64,000 nucleotides of DNA from Proteinivorax hydrogeniformans. Its GTDB lineage: Bacteria > Bacillota > Proteinivoracia > Proteinivoracales > Proteinivoracaceae. The translations under genes were made by a program, and so were the position numbers. This document shows, piece after piece, positions 25,595-34,392 of this stretch. The number at the start of each line of letters is the position of its first letter. Position 1 is the first letter of the stretch. Location of the stretch: the NCBI RefSeq assembly GCF_040515995.1, contig NZ_CP159485.1, positions 2,604,001-2,668,000 of the forward strand, given 5' to 3'. Under the pieces are notes generated by a model. The model had not been told where the DNA came from. It worked only from the letters and a program-made list of their open reading frames with translations, and did not search any database.

Positions 25595-26959
25595 ATGTTA
25601 GATAGCAGGAAAACCCAAATCATTTGGTATTTACTTAGTCTAAAAAACTATACAACCTTAAAAAGATTGTCTGATTTGTTTAACGTCAGCAAAAGAACTA
25701 TACAGTATGATTTAGATGCAGTTGATGATTGGCTTAACTCCAATTGCATATCTCAGTTAAAAAAAGTCCCAAGGAGAGGGATTTTGCTTGACCTTCCTAA
25801 TGAGCAGATTGTTCTATTAAAGCAGCGGCTTAGCAAGCAACTAAAAAATTACACACTATCGCCGCTGGAAAGGCAACAGGTTATACTTTTCCACCTTTTA
25901 AAATATAAAAAAGTAACTGCTGTAAAAAGGCTGGCCACCTTAGCCGATGTGAGCAGCACCACTATTTACAATGATTTAGCTAGCATTGAAAAATGGTTGT
26001 ACAACTATGATTTAACGCTATTTAAAAAGAAAGGATATGGTGTAAAAGTAAAAGGAGATGAAGAAAACCTTAGTTTAGCTTTTAGTCAGCTTATAACTAG
26101 CCTGTCTAGCGATCATTATGCTAAAGAGTTAGAAAGTGATATAGACCGTCATATTGCACAAATGAGCCAGCAGTTTCCCGGTTTAGATTTGCTTTTTATA
26201 AAAAAGAAACTTAAAAAAGCGGAAGAAATTTTAAGTATAAAGTTTAGTTACGAAGCTTATATAAGCTTAATTTCTCATATAGCACTGGCTTTGAAACGAG
26301 TACAGTTAAATAAGGATATTTATATGCCTAGTGACCAGCTACAAGAACTAAAGAAAACCCAAGAGTTTGCAGTTGCAGCTTCTTTAGCAGAAAAGCTCGA
26401 GCAGCATTTTAGTATAAAATTCCCCATTGATGAGGTAGGCTTTATTACCTTTCATCTATTGGGTACCAGCCATGCCAATCGAAAGAATAAGTACAAGCAA
26501 AAGGATAAGGATGTGAAAATGAAGCAGCTAGTTGAGGAAATTATCGCTTTTGTCGAAGGGAGACTAGGATTAACATTTTCTATGTCCCCATCTTTAAGAG
26601 ACAATTTATATAACCACCTTGTTCCTACAATAGCTAGGTTAAAAGATGCAAGCAGCTTAAACAATCCTCTTTTAACTGAGATAAAAAATAAATATAGCGA
26701 TATTTTTCTAGCCTGCGGCGAAGCTTTAATAGCTGTGGAAAAAAAGTATAAAGTTAATTTTACGGAGCATGAGGTGGCTTATATGACCATGCATTTTTTA
26801 GCAGCTATGGAACAAACAGATACTCACAGCTTAAAAAGTAGCCAATGTGACCAGCTAATTGCAATCATCTCAAAGCATTGTAGCGTACTTGATAAAGCAG
26901 CTTTAAAAGTAGATGTGAACAGGTTTTTAAAAACCTTCTATAAGGAGCAAAAAAGGTAA
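25595..26959 (+). CDS. Double-HTH, double-PRD transcription regulator (BglG/LicR-type)
   Basis: A 454-residue regulator. There are two HTH units (LSDLFNVSKRTIQYDLDAV at about 23-41 and LATLADVSSTTIYNDLASI at about 115-133) rather than an RNA-binding CAT domain, so it should bind DNA. PRD1 (about 190-300) has its His residues in LISHIALAL and ITFHLLGTSH. PRD2 (about 310-420) has NHLVPTIARL and MTMHFLAAM. The EIIB- and EIIA-like C-terminal domains of MtlR/LicR are absent. HPr phosphorylation of the PRDs probably controls it. ATG 25595 was chosen; GTG 25586 is in frame but overlaps the ribosome site. Divergent from ptsHI and next to the symporter and crr, its likely targets. Confidence 0.88.
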   Translation: MLDSRKTQIIWYLLSLKNYTTLKRLSDLFNVSKRTIQYDLDAVDDWLNSNCISQLKKVPRRGILLDLPNEQIVLLKQRLSKQLKNYTLSPLERQQVILFHLLKYKKVTAVKRLATLADVSSTTIYNDLASIEKWLYNYDLTLFKKKGYGVKVKGDEENLSLAFSQLITSLSSDHYAKELESDIDRHIAQMSQQFPGLDLLFIKKKLKKAEEILSIKFSYEAYISLISHIALALKRVQLNKDIYMPSDQLQELKKTQEFAVAASLAEKLEQHFSIKFPIDEVGFITFHLLGTSHANRKNKYKQKDKDVKMKQLVEEIIAFVEGRLGLTFSMSPSLRDNLYNHLVPTIARLKDASSLNNPLLTEIKNKYSDIFLACGEALIAVEKKYKVNFTEHEVAYMTMHFLAAMEQTDTHSLKSSQCDQLIAIISKHCSVLDKAALKVDVNRFLKTFYKEQKR

Positions 26960-26986
26960 TAGGTTTAATCTACCTATTACCTTTTT
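26951..26986. terminator. Bidirectional terminator (PRD regulator / symporter)
   Basis: AAAAGGTAATAGG / CCTATTACCTTTT, 13-bp perfect stem (26951-26963 with 26973-26985), overlapping the regulator stop codon and ending a few bases before the convergent symporter stop. Confidence 0.9.
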
Positions 26987-26991
26987 GTTAT

Positions 26992-28242
26992 CTAATTTTC
27001 TAATACATCTCTGTCGAACTTACCTTCGGTGTTCCCAACAACTAGGGCGACAACAGCATCTCCAGCGACATTTTTAGCACTGCGCACCATATCCAAAATT
27101 CGATCTACACCTATTACTAAGCCTATGCCTTCTACCGGTAAATCAACGCTGCGTAAAATCATAGATAGCATTACTATACCTACTCCAGGTACACCTGCTG
27201 TACCTATCGATGCACTGGTTGCCATTATCACAACGGTAATCTGTTGACCCACAGATAAGTCTATTCCATAGGCTTGGGCTATAAAAATTGTAGCTAGCCC
27301 TTGAACTAATGCTGTTCCATCCATATTTAGTGTAGAACCTAAGGGAATGACAAAACTAGCCACATCATTGTGAACACCCAATTCATCTTCTACTGTCTCT
27401 AAGGTTACAGGAAGGGTAGCACTGCTAGAACTAGTGGAAAAACCAATTAGCAATGGCTTAATTAGTTTTTTATAAAATTTTACGGGACTTACCCGTACAA
27501 AAACCACAAGCAAAATCATATATACAACAAACATCTGAATTAAAATACCAACAATTACTAGCACAGAGTAATATGCCATGCCTGCCAAAACTTCCATCCC
27601 TGCATTTCCAATGGAAGAGGCCATCAGTCCAAAAACACCCAGTGGAGCTGTATACATAATAAGGGTAATCATGTGCATAATGATTTTTTGAGCCTGTTCA
27701 AAGAGGGTGAAAATTTGCCTTGTTTCTTCATGCTTAATGGCCATCACCAACCCTAGTAGAAGCGCCATAAAAATAGTAGCTAATACGTTGCCCTCTGCCA
27801 TAGCTTCTATTGGGTTTTCTGGAATTATTGATTTTATAGTATCTATTACACTTAGCTCTTCTTCTACATAGGCTTCTTCCTCTGCCTGATGGGTTCTGTC
27901 AATGCCTACTCCTGGCTGAAATAAGTTCCCCATTAACAATCCTATAGATATAGCAATTACAGTGGTAAGAATATAAAGGCCTATTGTTTTCCCCGCCATT
28001 TTACCAAGCTTGCGCGGGTTTCCTATGTTTGCAGTACCAACTACTAAGGATATAAATATAATGGGTATTACCAGCATGCTAATAGCCTGTAAAAATAAAT
28101 CACCAACTAGAGAAAATAAGTAAGTATCTAAAGTGTCAAACAAAGACTGTGAAAATAATCGTACCAGCGGCCCACTTATCGCACCTAGTATCAGGGCAAC
28201 AACTATACTGATCACAAATTTCTTTCCTAGTCCTTTAGCCAT
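26992..28242 (-). CDS. Dicarboxylate/amino acid:cation symporter (DAACS family)
   Basis: A 416-residue membrane transporter of the GltP/DctA type with about eight TM helices. Family marks are FSTSSSSATLPVTLETVE (serine-rich hairpin 1), LGSTLNMDGTALVQGLATIFIAQ (NMDGT cation/substrate site) and ATSASIGTAGVPGVGIVML (hairpin 2). It imports glutamate, aspartate or C4-dicarboxylates with Na+ or H+; the exact substrate is not decided. A Ser/Thr-importing SstT-like role is less likely. It lies between the PRD regulator and crr. Confidence 0.92.
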   Translation of the reverse strand: MAKGLGKKFVISIVVALILGAISGPLVRLFSQSLFDTLDTYLFSLVGDLFLQAISMLVIPIIFISLVVGTANIGNPRKLGKMAGKTIGLYILTTVIAISIGLLMGNLFQPGVGIDRTHQAEEEAYVEEELSVIDTIKSIIPENPIEAMAEGNVLATIFMALLLGLVMAIKHEETRQIFTLFEQAQKIIMHMITLIMYTAPLGVFGLMASSIGNAGMEVLAGMAYYSVLVIVGILIQMFVVYMILLVVFVRVSPVKFYKKLIKPLLIGFSTSSSSATLPVTLETVEDELGVHNDVASFVIPLGSTLNMDGTALVQGLATIFIAQAYGIDLSVGQQITVVIMATSASIGTAGVPGVGIVMLSMILRSVDLPVEGIGLVIGVDRILDMVRSAKNVAGDAVVALVVGNTEGKFDRDVLEN

Positions 28243-28349
28243 TTAGAACCTCCTAACATTTTTTACTATTTTAATTATTGGTATAGTTGTGATTTTAACA
28301 ATGATTACTAATATCGTCAAATTGGATAAGTGGGTAGTGAGCTTTTTAC

Positions 28350-28835
28350 CTATTTTTTTGTTAACTTCATAATTGTGTCTTGTGGTTTTACATTTTCACA
28401 AGCTATTTTTTCTATAAGTTCCATTTCTTCGGTATTTGTTATAACAACAGGAGTTACTAAGGATTTAGCATTTTCAGCCAGATATTTATAATCAAATGTT
28501 ATTAGTACCTGACCAGCTTTAACTTTATCTCCTGGCTTAACAAGAGTCTTAAAACCCTTCCCCTTTAATTTAACAGTTTCTAAGCCAATATGGATAAGAA
28601 TTTCAGCTCCGTTTTTGGCCATTATACCTACTGCATGTTTTGTATCAAAAACCTGAATTACCTGTCCATCAGTTGGAGAAACAACTTCATTATTTTCAGG
28701 ATTAATGGCAACACCATCTCCCACCATCTTTTGGGAGAAAACTGGGTCATCTACATCCTCTATATTTACTATGGTACCTTGCAGTGGTGCTGTTATCTTA
28801 GACTCTTTAGGCGTTTTTTTAAAAAAGTTGAGCAT
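28350..28835 (-). CDS. crr: PTS EIIA component, glucose family (Crr-like)
   Basis: A 161-residue free-standing EIIA. The phosphorylated His is His82 in ILIHIGLETVKL and the second active-site His is His67 in DTKHAVGI. It starts with the short amphipathic MLNFFKK helix. It takes phosphate from HPr and gives it to glucose-family EIIB domains, most plausibly MurP at 32044, which has EIIB and EIIC but no EIIA. It lies 33 bases downstream of nagB, so nagA-nagB-crr may be one operon. GGAGGTTG precedes ATG 28835. Confidence 0.92.
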   Translation of the reverse strand: MLNFFKKTPKESKITAPLQGTIVNIEDVDDPVFSQKMVGDGVAINPENNEVVSPTDGQVIQVFDTKHAVGIMAKNGAEILIHIGLETVKLKGKGFKTLVKPGDKVKAGQVLITFDYKYLAENAKSLVTPVVITNTEEMELIEKIACENVKPQDTIMKLTKK

Positions 28836-28868
28836 GAGTTCAACCTCCTATATCTAAGTTTTTACTAT

Positions 28869-29634
28869 CTATATTTCTTGTTCAAAAAGTCCCTTGACAT
28901 GAAGATGTTTGGCAATGGCTTCATCTACTATCAGGGTCAAATCTTGATGAATTTGCAGCACCGAGGCAGGGACCTTAGGCGATATCTTGCCACTTAGCAT
29001 TTGCGCAACGATTTGAGCCTTATCCTCCCCTGACGCAAGTAAGACAATCTCTTTAGCTGCAAATATGGAACGCATCCCCATGGTTATAGCTTGTTTTGGT
29101 ATCGTTTCCTCTTTCGAAAAAAAACGGCTGTTTGCGGCGATTGTTTCTTCTTTTAAATCTACTAGGTGGGTAGAAATCTTTAAAGCTTCAGCCGGCTCAT
29201 TAAATCCAATATGGCCATTATGGCCTATACCTAACAGCTGAAAATCTATCCCACCACACTCTTTTATAATCTGATCGTAACGGTTACACTCCTTTTGTAT
29301 ATCCTTTGCAGTACCGTTAGGAATATGGGTATTACCTTTGTCTATATTAATGTGCTGAAAAAGGTTATTCTCCATATAATACGCGTAACTTTGAGAGTGT
29401 TTTTTATCTAGTCCATAATACTCATCTAAATTAAAGGCCTTTACTTTTGAAAAATCTACCTCTTTAGCATTGTACTTGGATATTAACTGCCTGTAAGTTC
29501 CTATGGGTGTGCTACCTGTTGCTAACCCTAACACTACATCGGGCTTTTTTTCTAACCTTTGCCGCAATAATATCTGCTGCTACTTGACTTATATTATTAT
29601 AATCACTTCCAACTAGTATCCTCAAAACATTCAC
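28869..29634 (-). pseudogene. nagB: Glucosamine-6-phosphate deaminase with frameshift at an A7 tract
   Basis: The product converts glucosamine-6-phosphate to fructose-6-phosphate and ammonia. The long frame (28869-29567) has GLATGSTPIGTYRQL, FNLDEYYGL, GIGHNGHIGFNEPAE and the proton-relay region, but lacks the normal N-terminus. That N-terminus is present in another frame from GTG 29634: RILVGSDYNNISQVAADII then AAKVRKK. The GTG overlaps the nagA stop by four bases. The two frames meet at seven A residues (minus strand, 29551-29545); removing one A restores a normal protein of about 254 residues. It could be a real mutation, a homopolymer sequencing error, or slippage-based expression. Start by TTG 29567 alone would give a protein lacking the first strand and helix. 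Confidence 0.85.
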
Positions 29635-30794
29635 TTCCTTATTTTTCCTCCAACTATCACATCGGTTATTTTAATGTTTTCATCAAATAAAACTAGATCT
29701 GCATCTTTTCCTGTCTCAATACTTCCTTTGTTATCAGCTACACCTATAACCTTAGCAGGATTTAGAGTAGCCATGCCAACCGCCTCGTGGATAGGCACAT
29801 TTACCATATTAACCATGTTTGCAACAGCTTTGCTTAAAGTAAGGGTTGACCCTGCTAGTGTTCCATCTTCCAGCCTAGCTACTTTATCTTTTACGATGAC
29901 TTTTTGCCCACCTAAATCATAGTCACCGTCAGGCAAACCTGCAGCCATCATAGCATCTGATACTAAGATAATACCATTTTTTCCTTTTAACTTATAAGCT
30001 AACTCCATAGCTTTAGGATGAACATGAATGCCATCACATATTAACTCACACATAACTCGCTGATCAGTTAATACTGCACCCGCCACACCAGGCTCACGAT
30101 GAGTAAACCCTCGCATACCATTAAAAAGGTGAGTAGCGCCGATCACACCTAGGGATATAGCAGCTTGAGTTTGTTCAAACGAACCGTCAGTGTGTCCAGC
30201 AAATGGAGATATTCCATTTTCCTTAAGAAAGGAGATAACTTCAGTAGCCCCATCAAGTTCAGGTGCTAGGGATACAACTTTTATCATTCCTCCTGATACA
30301 TCTAGCAGCTCTGTTAGTTCCTTTACCTGTGGTTTTTTTAAATGCTTAAGTGGTTGCGCCCCTTTTTTGTTTGGCGCAAAGTATGGACCTTCTAAATACA
30401 CTCCTAAAAGCTGACTTAACCCGTCCTTTTTATTTTCAGTGTCAATCATGTAATTTTTAAAACTTTTCACTGCCTTTAGTAGATCCTCTTTTGGCGCCGT
30501 AATTGTGGTCGCTAAAAAGCTGGTAACTCCGTTTTTAAGGTGAAAGCTAGCTATGTTTTCTATAGCTTCATAACTACTTTTCATAAAATCAAAGCCAGAG
30601 TTTCCGTGGTTGTGGATATCAATAAATCCTGGGGCTAAAAATTTACCTTGTGCATCGATGACATGATCGTAGGTTCCATCAACGTCATTTGTAGCTTTAA
30701 TTTCTGTTATCTTACCTTTGGCAATTACAACTTCAACTCCACAAAGAACTTCATAAGGGGTAATAACCTTTCCATTTTTTATAACAGTTTTGAT
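29631..30794 (-). CDS. nagA: N-acetylglucosamine-6-phosphate deacetylase, apparent ATC start
   Basis: A 387-residue amidohydrolase making glucosamine-6-phosphate. Motifs: GFIDIHNHGNSGFDFM (metal site), YLEGPYFAPNKKGAQ, FAGHTDGSF, THLFNGMRGF, ICDGIHVHP and LVSDAMMAAG with the catalytic Asp. The first ATG in frame (30584) would cut off about 70 conserved residues, including HNH. The conserved N-terminus KTVIKNGKVITP is in frame back to ATC 30792-30794, five bases after AGAGGTG. An in-frame TAA lies about 45 bases further up with no ATG, GTG or TTG between. So either ATC is the start or the base is wrong. It is coupled to nagB by a 4-base overlap. Confidence 0.92.
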   Translation of the reverse strand: MKTVIKNGKVITPYEVLCGVEVVIAKGKITEIKATNDVDGTYDHVIDAQGKFLAPGFIDIHNHGNSGFDFMKSSYEAIENIASFHLKNGVTSFLATTITAPKEDLLKAVKSFKNYMIDTENKKDGLSQLLGVYLEGPYFAPNKKGAQPLKHLKKPQVKELTELLDVSGGMIKVVSLAPELDGATEVISFLKENGISPFAGHTDGSFEQTQAAISLGVIGATHLFNGMRGFTHREPGVAGAVLTDQRVMCELICDGIHVHPKAMELAYKLKGKNGIILVSDAMMAAGLPDGDYDLGGQKVIVKDKVARLEDGTLAGSTLTLSKAVANMVNMVNVPIHEAVGMATLNPAKVIGVADNKGSIETGKDADLVLFDENIKITDVIVGGKIRK

Positions 30795-30892
30795 AAAAAC
30801 ACCTCTTTTTGCCCTATTAATATATACACATGTTAATAGTTATTTTTTTCTTTCAAGACCTCGCCTTTAAGTTTATTTTATATTTATTGTTA

Positions 30893-30928
30893 AAAAGCTG
30901 TTAGTAAGTAAACTTACTAACAGCTTTT
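30893..30928 (-). terminator. Terminator of the mur operon
   Basis: A perfect 17-bp stem AAAAGCTGTTAGTAAGT / ACTTACTAACAGCTTTT (30893-30909 with 30912-30928) with a two-base loop, 77 bases after mupG and before the nag transcript. Confidence 0.85.
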
Positions 30929-31004
30929 AATAGTTACTGACACAAGCGGATAAAAAGAAACTTAAATCAGTAGGCAAGCTGGTAAACTATGGTCTTGCAG
31001 ACAG

Positions 31005-32051
31005 TTAACCTGCGATAAACTTTATTTTTGCGCCATTTTTAATACATTTTAATATATTTTTATATTTTTCATCAACAACACCTATAACATTTACTTTTTC
31101 ATCTTTGGAAAGATCGGTCTTTAATATCTGGATTTCTCCCGAGTATCTGCCATATAATTTGTTATCCATTGTGATGGAGCCTGTTTCCCTAAAAATACAG
31201 TTGTTAGGCTGTACTGTTTTACCTGAGCAGCTATATTCTCTTGATTCCTGTAATCTTTTAACACTTTTAGGGGAGTCTAGTCTAATTGTAAATACAGTGT
31301 CATACAGATACTCGTGCTCTAAAGTTAGCTGCGTTGGGATGGAAATAACCCCTTTGCTAATATAGCTTTGGATTAGCTCTAGCTGCCGATTTGACAATCT
31401 TACATCGGCTACACAAATGCCATCTATTTTGTAGTTAATTGCAAGATCTAAATATGCTTCGTAAGGTGATATATATCTATGTTTTTCCAATGTAGGAAGG
31501 CCTTCATATAGTGGTCCACGCTTGACATCATCTCCAGGAATAAAGGCGAGTACTTTACCCCCTTTTTTCTTGTATCCTTGATTTATACTGTCAAATTGTT
31601 CGGAGTCTAATCCTGTCTCAGGCCGGGGATAAAAATTATGCATAGCAAAGACCTCTTGCTTAGGCGAAACTACCTCTACTATACTAGAATCTTCTACAGA
31701 AGCGTTAATAATGATAGAAAATTTGTCGTAAGCCTTAATAATTTCCTCCTTATCAAACCCATAATCAAGGCGCAAAGCACTTAACCCCATATGTTGTGCA
31801 AAGTCTAAAATACTATCATGTCCAAACTGTTCTAAGGTTTTAGGCGATACATCTCCCATAATGGCAAAGCCTTTTTTGCTAAGCCAGCTACACATTTGTT
31901 TTGCTTTGAGAGTATAGGAGTTATTAAATTCTTCTTGGATATGAAAGGAAGTAAAAACATATGCATTACTTCCTGTAAGCTTTTCCAAAATAGGTTTTTG
32001 CTGTTCAAATGTAGATACATAAACGGCGAAACCTAGGCTGTTATTAAACAT
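31005..32051 (-). CDS. mupG: 6-phospho-N-acetylmuramidase (MupG / DUF871)
   Basis: A 348-residue two-domain protein. The N-terminal TIM-barrel starts LGFAVYVSTFEQQKPILEKL and has IMGDVSPKTLEQFG and MHNFYPRPETGLD, the typical DUF871 signature. A cyclophilin-like C-terminal domain begins near residue 240. In Staphylococcus aureus MupG splits phosphorylated MurNAc-GlcNAc into MurNAc-6-phosphate and GlcNAc. The company of murP, murQ and murR supports the same job here. Its ATG overlaps the last eight bases of murP. Cytosolic. Confidence 0.9.
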   Translation of the reverse strand: MFNNSLGFAVYVSTFEQQKPILEKLTGSNAYVFTSFHIQEEFNNSYTLKAKQMCSWLSKKGFAIMGDVSPKTLEQFGHDSILDFAQHMGLSALRLDYGFDKEEIIKAYDKFSIIINASVEDSSIVEVVSPKQEVFAMHNFYPRPETGLDSEQFDSINQGYKKKGGKVLAFIPGDDVKRGPLYEGLPTLEKHRYISPYEAYLDLAINYKIDGICVADVRLSNRQLELIQSYISKGVISIPTQLTLEHEYLYDTVFTIRLDSPKSVKRLQESREYSCSGKTVQPNNCIFRETGSITMDNKLYGRYSGEIQILKTDLSKDEKVNVIGVVDEKYKNILKCIKNGAKIKFIAG

Positions 32052-33474
32052 CGGCTACATCAGACTCTTTAATAAATAGCTGAGTTACAATAAATCCACC
32101 TACATAAGAAACAAAGATGCCTATTATAAAATTGATTATCGAACTTAGATCTTGCATTAGCGGGATCGCTACAAGCCCTGAAGGACCCCAAGCAGAAGCT
32201 AGCACATTAGTTGCCATTACATACGCTCCTCCAAACCCTGCACCTAAACCGGCAGTTATAAAAGGTTTACCTAAGGGAAGGGTAACACCATAAATTAGAG
32301 GTTCTCCAATACCTAATATCCCAGCAGGAAGTGCTCCTGCAATTATTTGTTTCATACGAGTATTTTTAACTTTATTGGCTTTGATATAAATTGCGATTGC
32401 AGCTCCCACTTGTCCTGCTCCTGCCATTGCTAAAACTGGAAATAGGGATACTCCACCCATAGACTCTAACTGAATTGCGTAAATAGGAATAAGTCCATGG
32501 TGTAGACCTAGTAGCACCATTGGTAAGAACACTGCCGCTAGTACATAACCGGAAATCACACTAATTACTTGGTTTTCTGATGCTATCAACACGTTTAAAG
32601 CATCAACTAATACATCAGATATAAATCCAGATACCGGCATTACAATAAACACAAATAAAACAGCTAGTATTAGTAAGGTCAGTAAAGGTGTTGCAATTAG
32701 ATCTAAAACATCTGGAACAACTTTTCTAACACGTTTTTCAACAATAGAAAGAATATAAACTCCGAAAATTACTCCTATAATACCACCTTTACCTGTTGTA
32801 AGAATAGACTCTAGCGGTACCTCCTGGTTATAAAGTCCTACCATTTGTGAAATTTGATCTATTTGAGGGGCAATTGACATAGCACCAATCATCCCACCTA
32901 AGGCTTCTGTTGCGCCAAATCTTTTTGCTGAATTTATGCCTGTAAAAATAGCAAAGTAACCGAGAAAGCTATGCCCGATTAGGGCAAAGACAGTTTGAGT
33001 TAAGTTCCAAGCTTGAGTATCAGGTATCGTACCTTCTCCTATCATTGTGCCAATTAAACCTGCAAACCCGTTAAAAATACCAGCAGCTATTATTGCCGGT
33101 ATCATAGGAATGAAGATGCTGGCAATTGTTTCTAACGCGGTTTTAAGTTTGCTCTGTTTTCGACCTTTTTTAACACTTTCTTTGTTCTCCTGCCAGTCTT
33201 CGGTAACATTTGACTCTTTAGTTACGCCAAATTCTTCTACTAAGATGTCAGCTATCTTTTTAGCCTTTCCAGGGCCTACAATAATCTGTAGGGTTTCAGC
33301 TTCTACAACTCCTAAAACACCCTCTGTTGCCTTAAGACTTTCAATTTCTGCCTTTGAATCATCCTTTAATTGGACTCTCAGTCTTGTCATGCAATTTGTT
33401 GCTGTTGATACATTTTCCTTACCACCAATAAGCTTTAGAATTTCACTAGCCAACTGTCTGTTAGCTTTTGCCAT
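32044..33474 (-). CDS. murP: PTS EIIBC for N-acetylmuramic acid / MurNAc-GlcNAc
   Basis: A 476-residue transporter. The EIIB domain (about 1-85) has the phosphorylated Cys28 in ATNCMTRLRVQL, and a linker rich in Lys/Glu follows. The EIIC membrane domain of about ten helices has PMIPAIIAAGIFNGFAGL, LGLHHGLIPIYAIQ and GILGIGEPLIYGVTLPL. There is no EIIA, so it depends on the free EIIA at 28350. Substrate assignment rests on the adjacent murQ, mupG and murR. ATG 33474 lies six bases after AGAGGTG. Confidence 0.92.
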   Translation of the reverse strand: MAKANRQLASEILKLIGGKENVSTATNCMTRLRVQLKDDSKAEIESLKATEGVLGVVEAETLQIIVGPGKAKKIADILVEEFGVTKESNVTEDWQENKESVKKGRKQSKLKTALETIASIFIPMIPAIIAAGIFNGFAGLIGTMIGEGTIPDTQAWNLTQTVFALIGHSFLGYFAIFTGINSAKRFGATEALGGMIGAMSIAPQIDQISQMVGLYNQEVPLESILTTGKGGIIGVIFGVYILSIVEKRVRKVVPDVLDLIATPLLTLLILAVLFVFIVMPVSGFISDVLVDALNVLIASENQVISVISGYVLAAVFLPMVLLGLHHGLIPIYAIQLESMGGVSLFPVLAMAGAGQVGAAIAIYIKANKVKNTRMKQIIAGALPAGILGIGEPLIYGVTLPLGKPFITAGLGAGFGGAYVMATNVLASAWGPSGLVAIPLMQDLSSIINFIIGIFVSYVGGFIVTQLFIKESDVADV

Positions 33475-33498
33475 GCTAAACACCTCTTTCTTTTTTAT

Positions 33499-34392
33499 TT
33501 ATACTAAAGTTTTGCGTACATGACCGTTGGATTTTTTTAGTCTTTCCTTTGCTGTATTTAAGTCGCACTCTAGCAATATCATAGTTATGGCAAGTTTAAC
33601 ACTACCCTTTGCTTCCTCAAGCTTTTTTACTGCCGTCCCTTCGTCTACCTCAGTAGCATTTTTAACAATATTAATTGCTCTAGATTGAAGCTTTTTGTTA
33701 GTTTGCTGTACATCTACCATGTAGTTTTTATACACCTTACCTATGCCCACCATAGATATTGTTGATATCATGTTAAGCACCATTTTTTGGGCTGTTCCTG
33801 CCTTTAACCTAGTGGAACCAGTTAGTACTTCAGGACCTACAACAGGCTCAATGGCTATGTCCGCTATGCTACCAACTTCAGAAGATTTGTTACAAGCAAT
33901 GCCCACAGTCTTACACCCTACTTTTTGAGCATACCTAAGCCCTCCAATCACGTAAGGAGTTCTTCCGCTGGCCGCTATGCCGATAACTATATCGGTTGAG
34001 CATAGGTTCAAATTTTTTAGGTCTTCAACCCCCATGTTTTCGCTATCCTCTGCCCCTTCTACTGCTTTGCCAAAAGCCTTATGGCTTCCAGCAATTAAGC
34101 CAACAACTTTTTCGGGGTCTGTGCCAAAAGTAGGCGGACATTCAACAGCATCTAAAAGTCCTAATCTACCGCTGGTGCCTGCCCCCATATAAATAATTCT
34201 ACCACCATTTTTTAGAGCAGCTACTACTAGTTTAACAGCTTTTTCAATATGCAAAAGTTCATCTTTGATAGATTCAGCAACCTTTGCGTCCTCCTCATTC
34301 ATTACCCTTAAAGCTTCTAATATCGTCATGCTATCTAAGTTTGTAGTACGAATGTTAGCCTGTTCTGTTGACATATTTTTTAAGTTAACCAT
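33499..34392 (-). CDS. murQ: N-acetylmuramic acid 6-phosphate etherase
   Basis: A 297-residue SIS-domain lyase that removes the lactyl ether of MurNAc-6-phosphate, giving GlcNAc-6-phosphate and lactate. Diagnostic segments are TEQANIRTTNLDSMTILEAL, IIYMGAGTSGRLGLLDAVECPPTFG and GIAASGRTPYVIGGL. NLTSTRLKAGTAQK-type pattern appears as TGSTRLKAGTAQKMVLNMIS. A UBA-like helical tail ends the protein. It feeds NagA at 29631. Its start overlaps the end of murR by eight bases. Confidence 0.96.
   Translation of the reverse strand: MVNLKNMSTEQANIRTTNLDSMTILEALRVMNEEDAKVAESIKDELLHIEKAVKLVVAALKNGGRIIYMGAGTSGRLGLLDAVECPPTFGTDPEKVVGLIAGSHKAFGKAVEGAEDSENMGVEDLKNLNLCSTDIVIGIAASGRTPYVIGGLRYAQKVGCKTVGIACNKSSEVGSIADIAIEPVVGPEVLTGSTRLKAGTAQKMVLNMISTISMVGIGKVYKNYMVDVQQTNKKLQSRAINIVKNATEVDEGTAVKKLEEAKGSVKLAITMILLECDLNTAKERLKKSNGHVRKTLV

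Noticed and set aside
28590-28997. 135-residue plus-strand ORF over crr and nagB
   Set aside because: Antisense to two well-supported genes; no ribosome site or family pattern.
33047-33523. 158-residue plus-strand ORF over murP
   Set aside because: Antisense shadow of the EIIBC gene.
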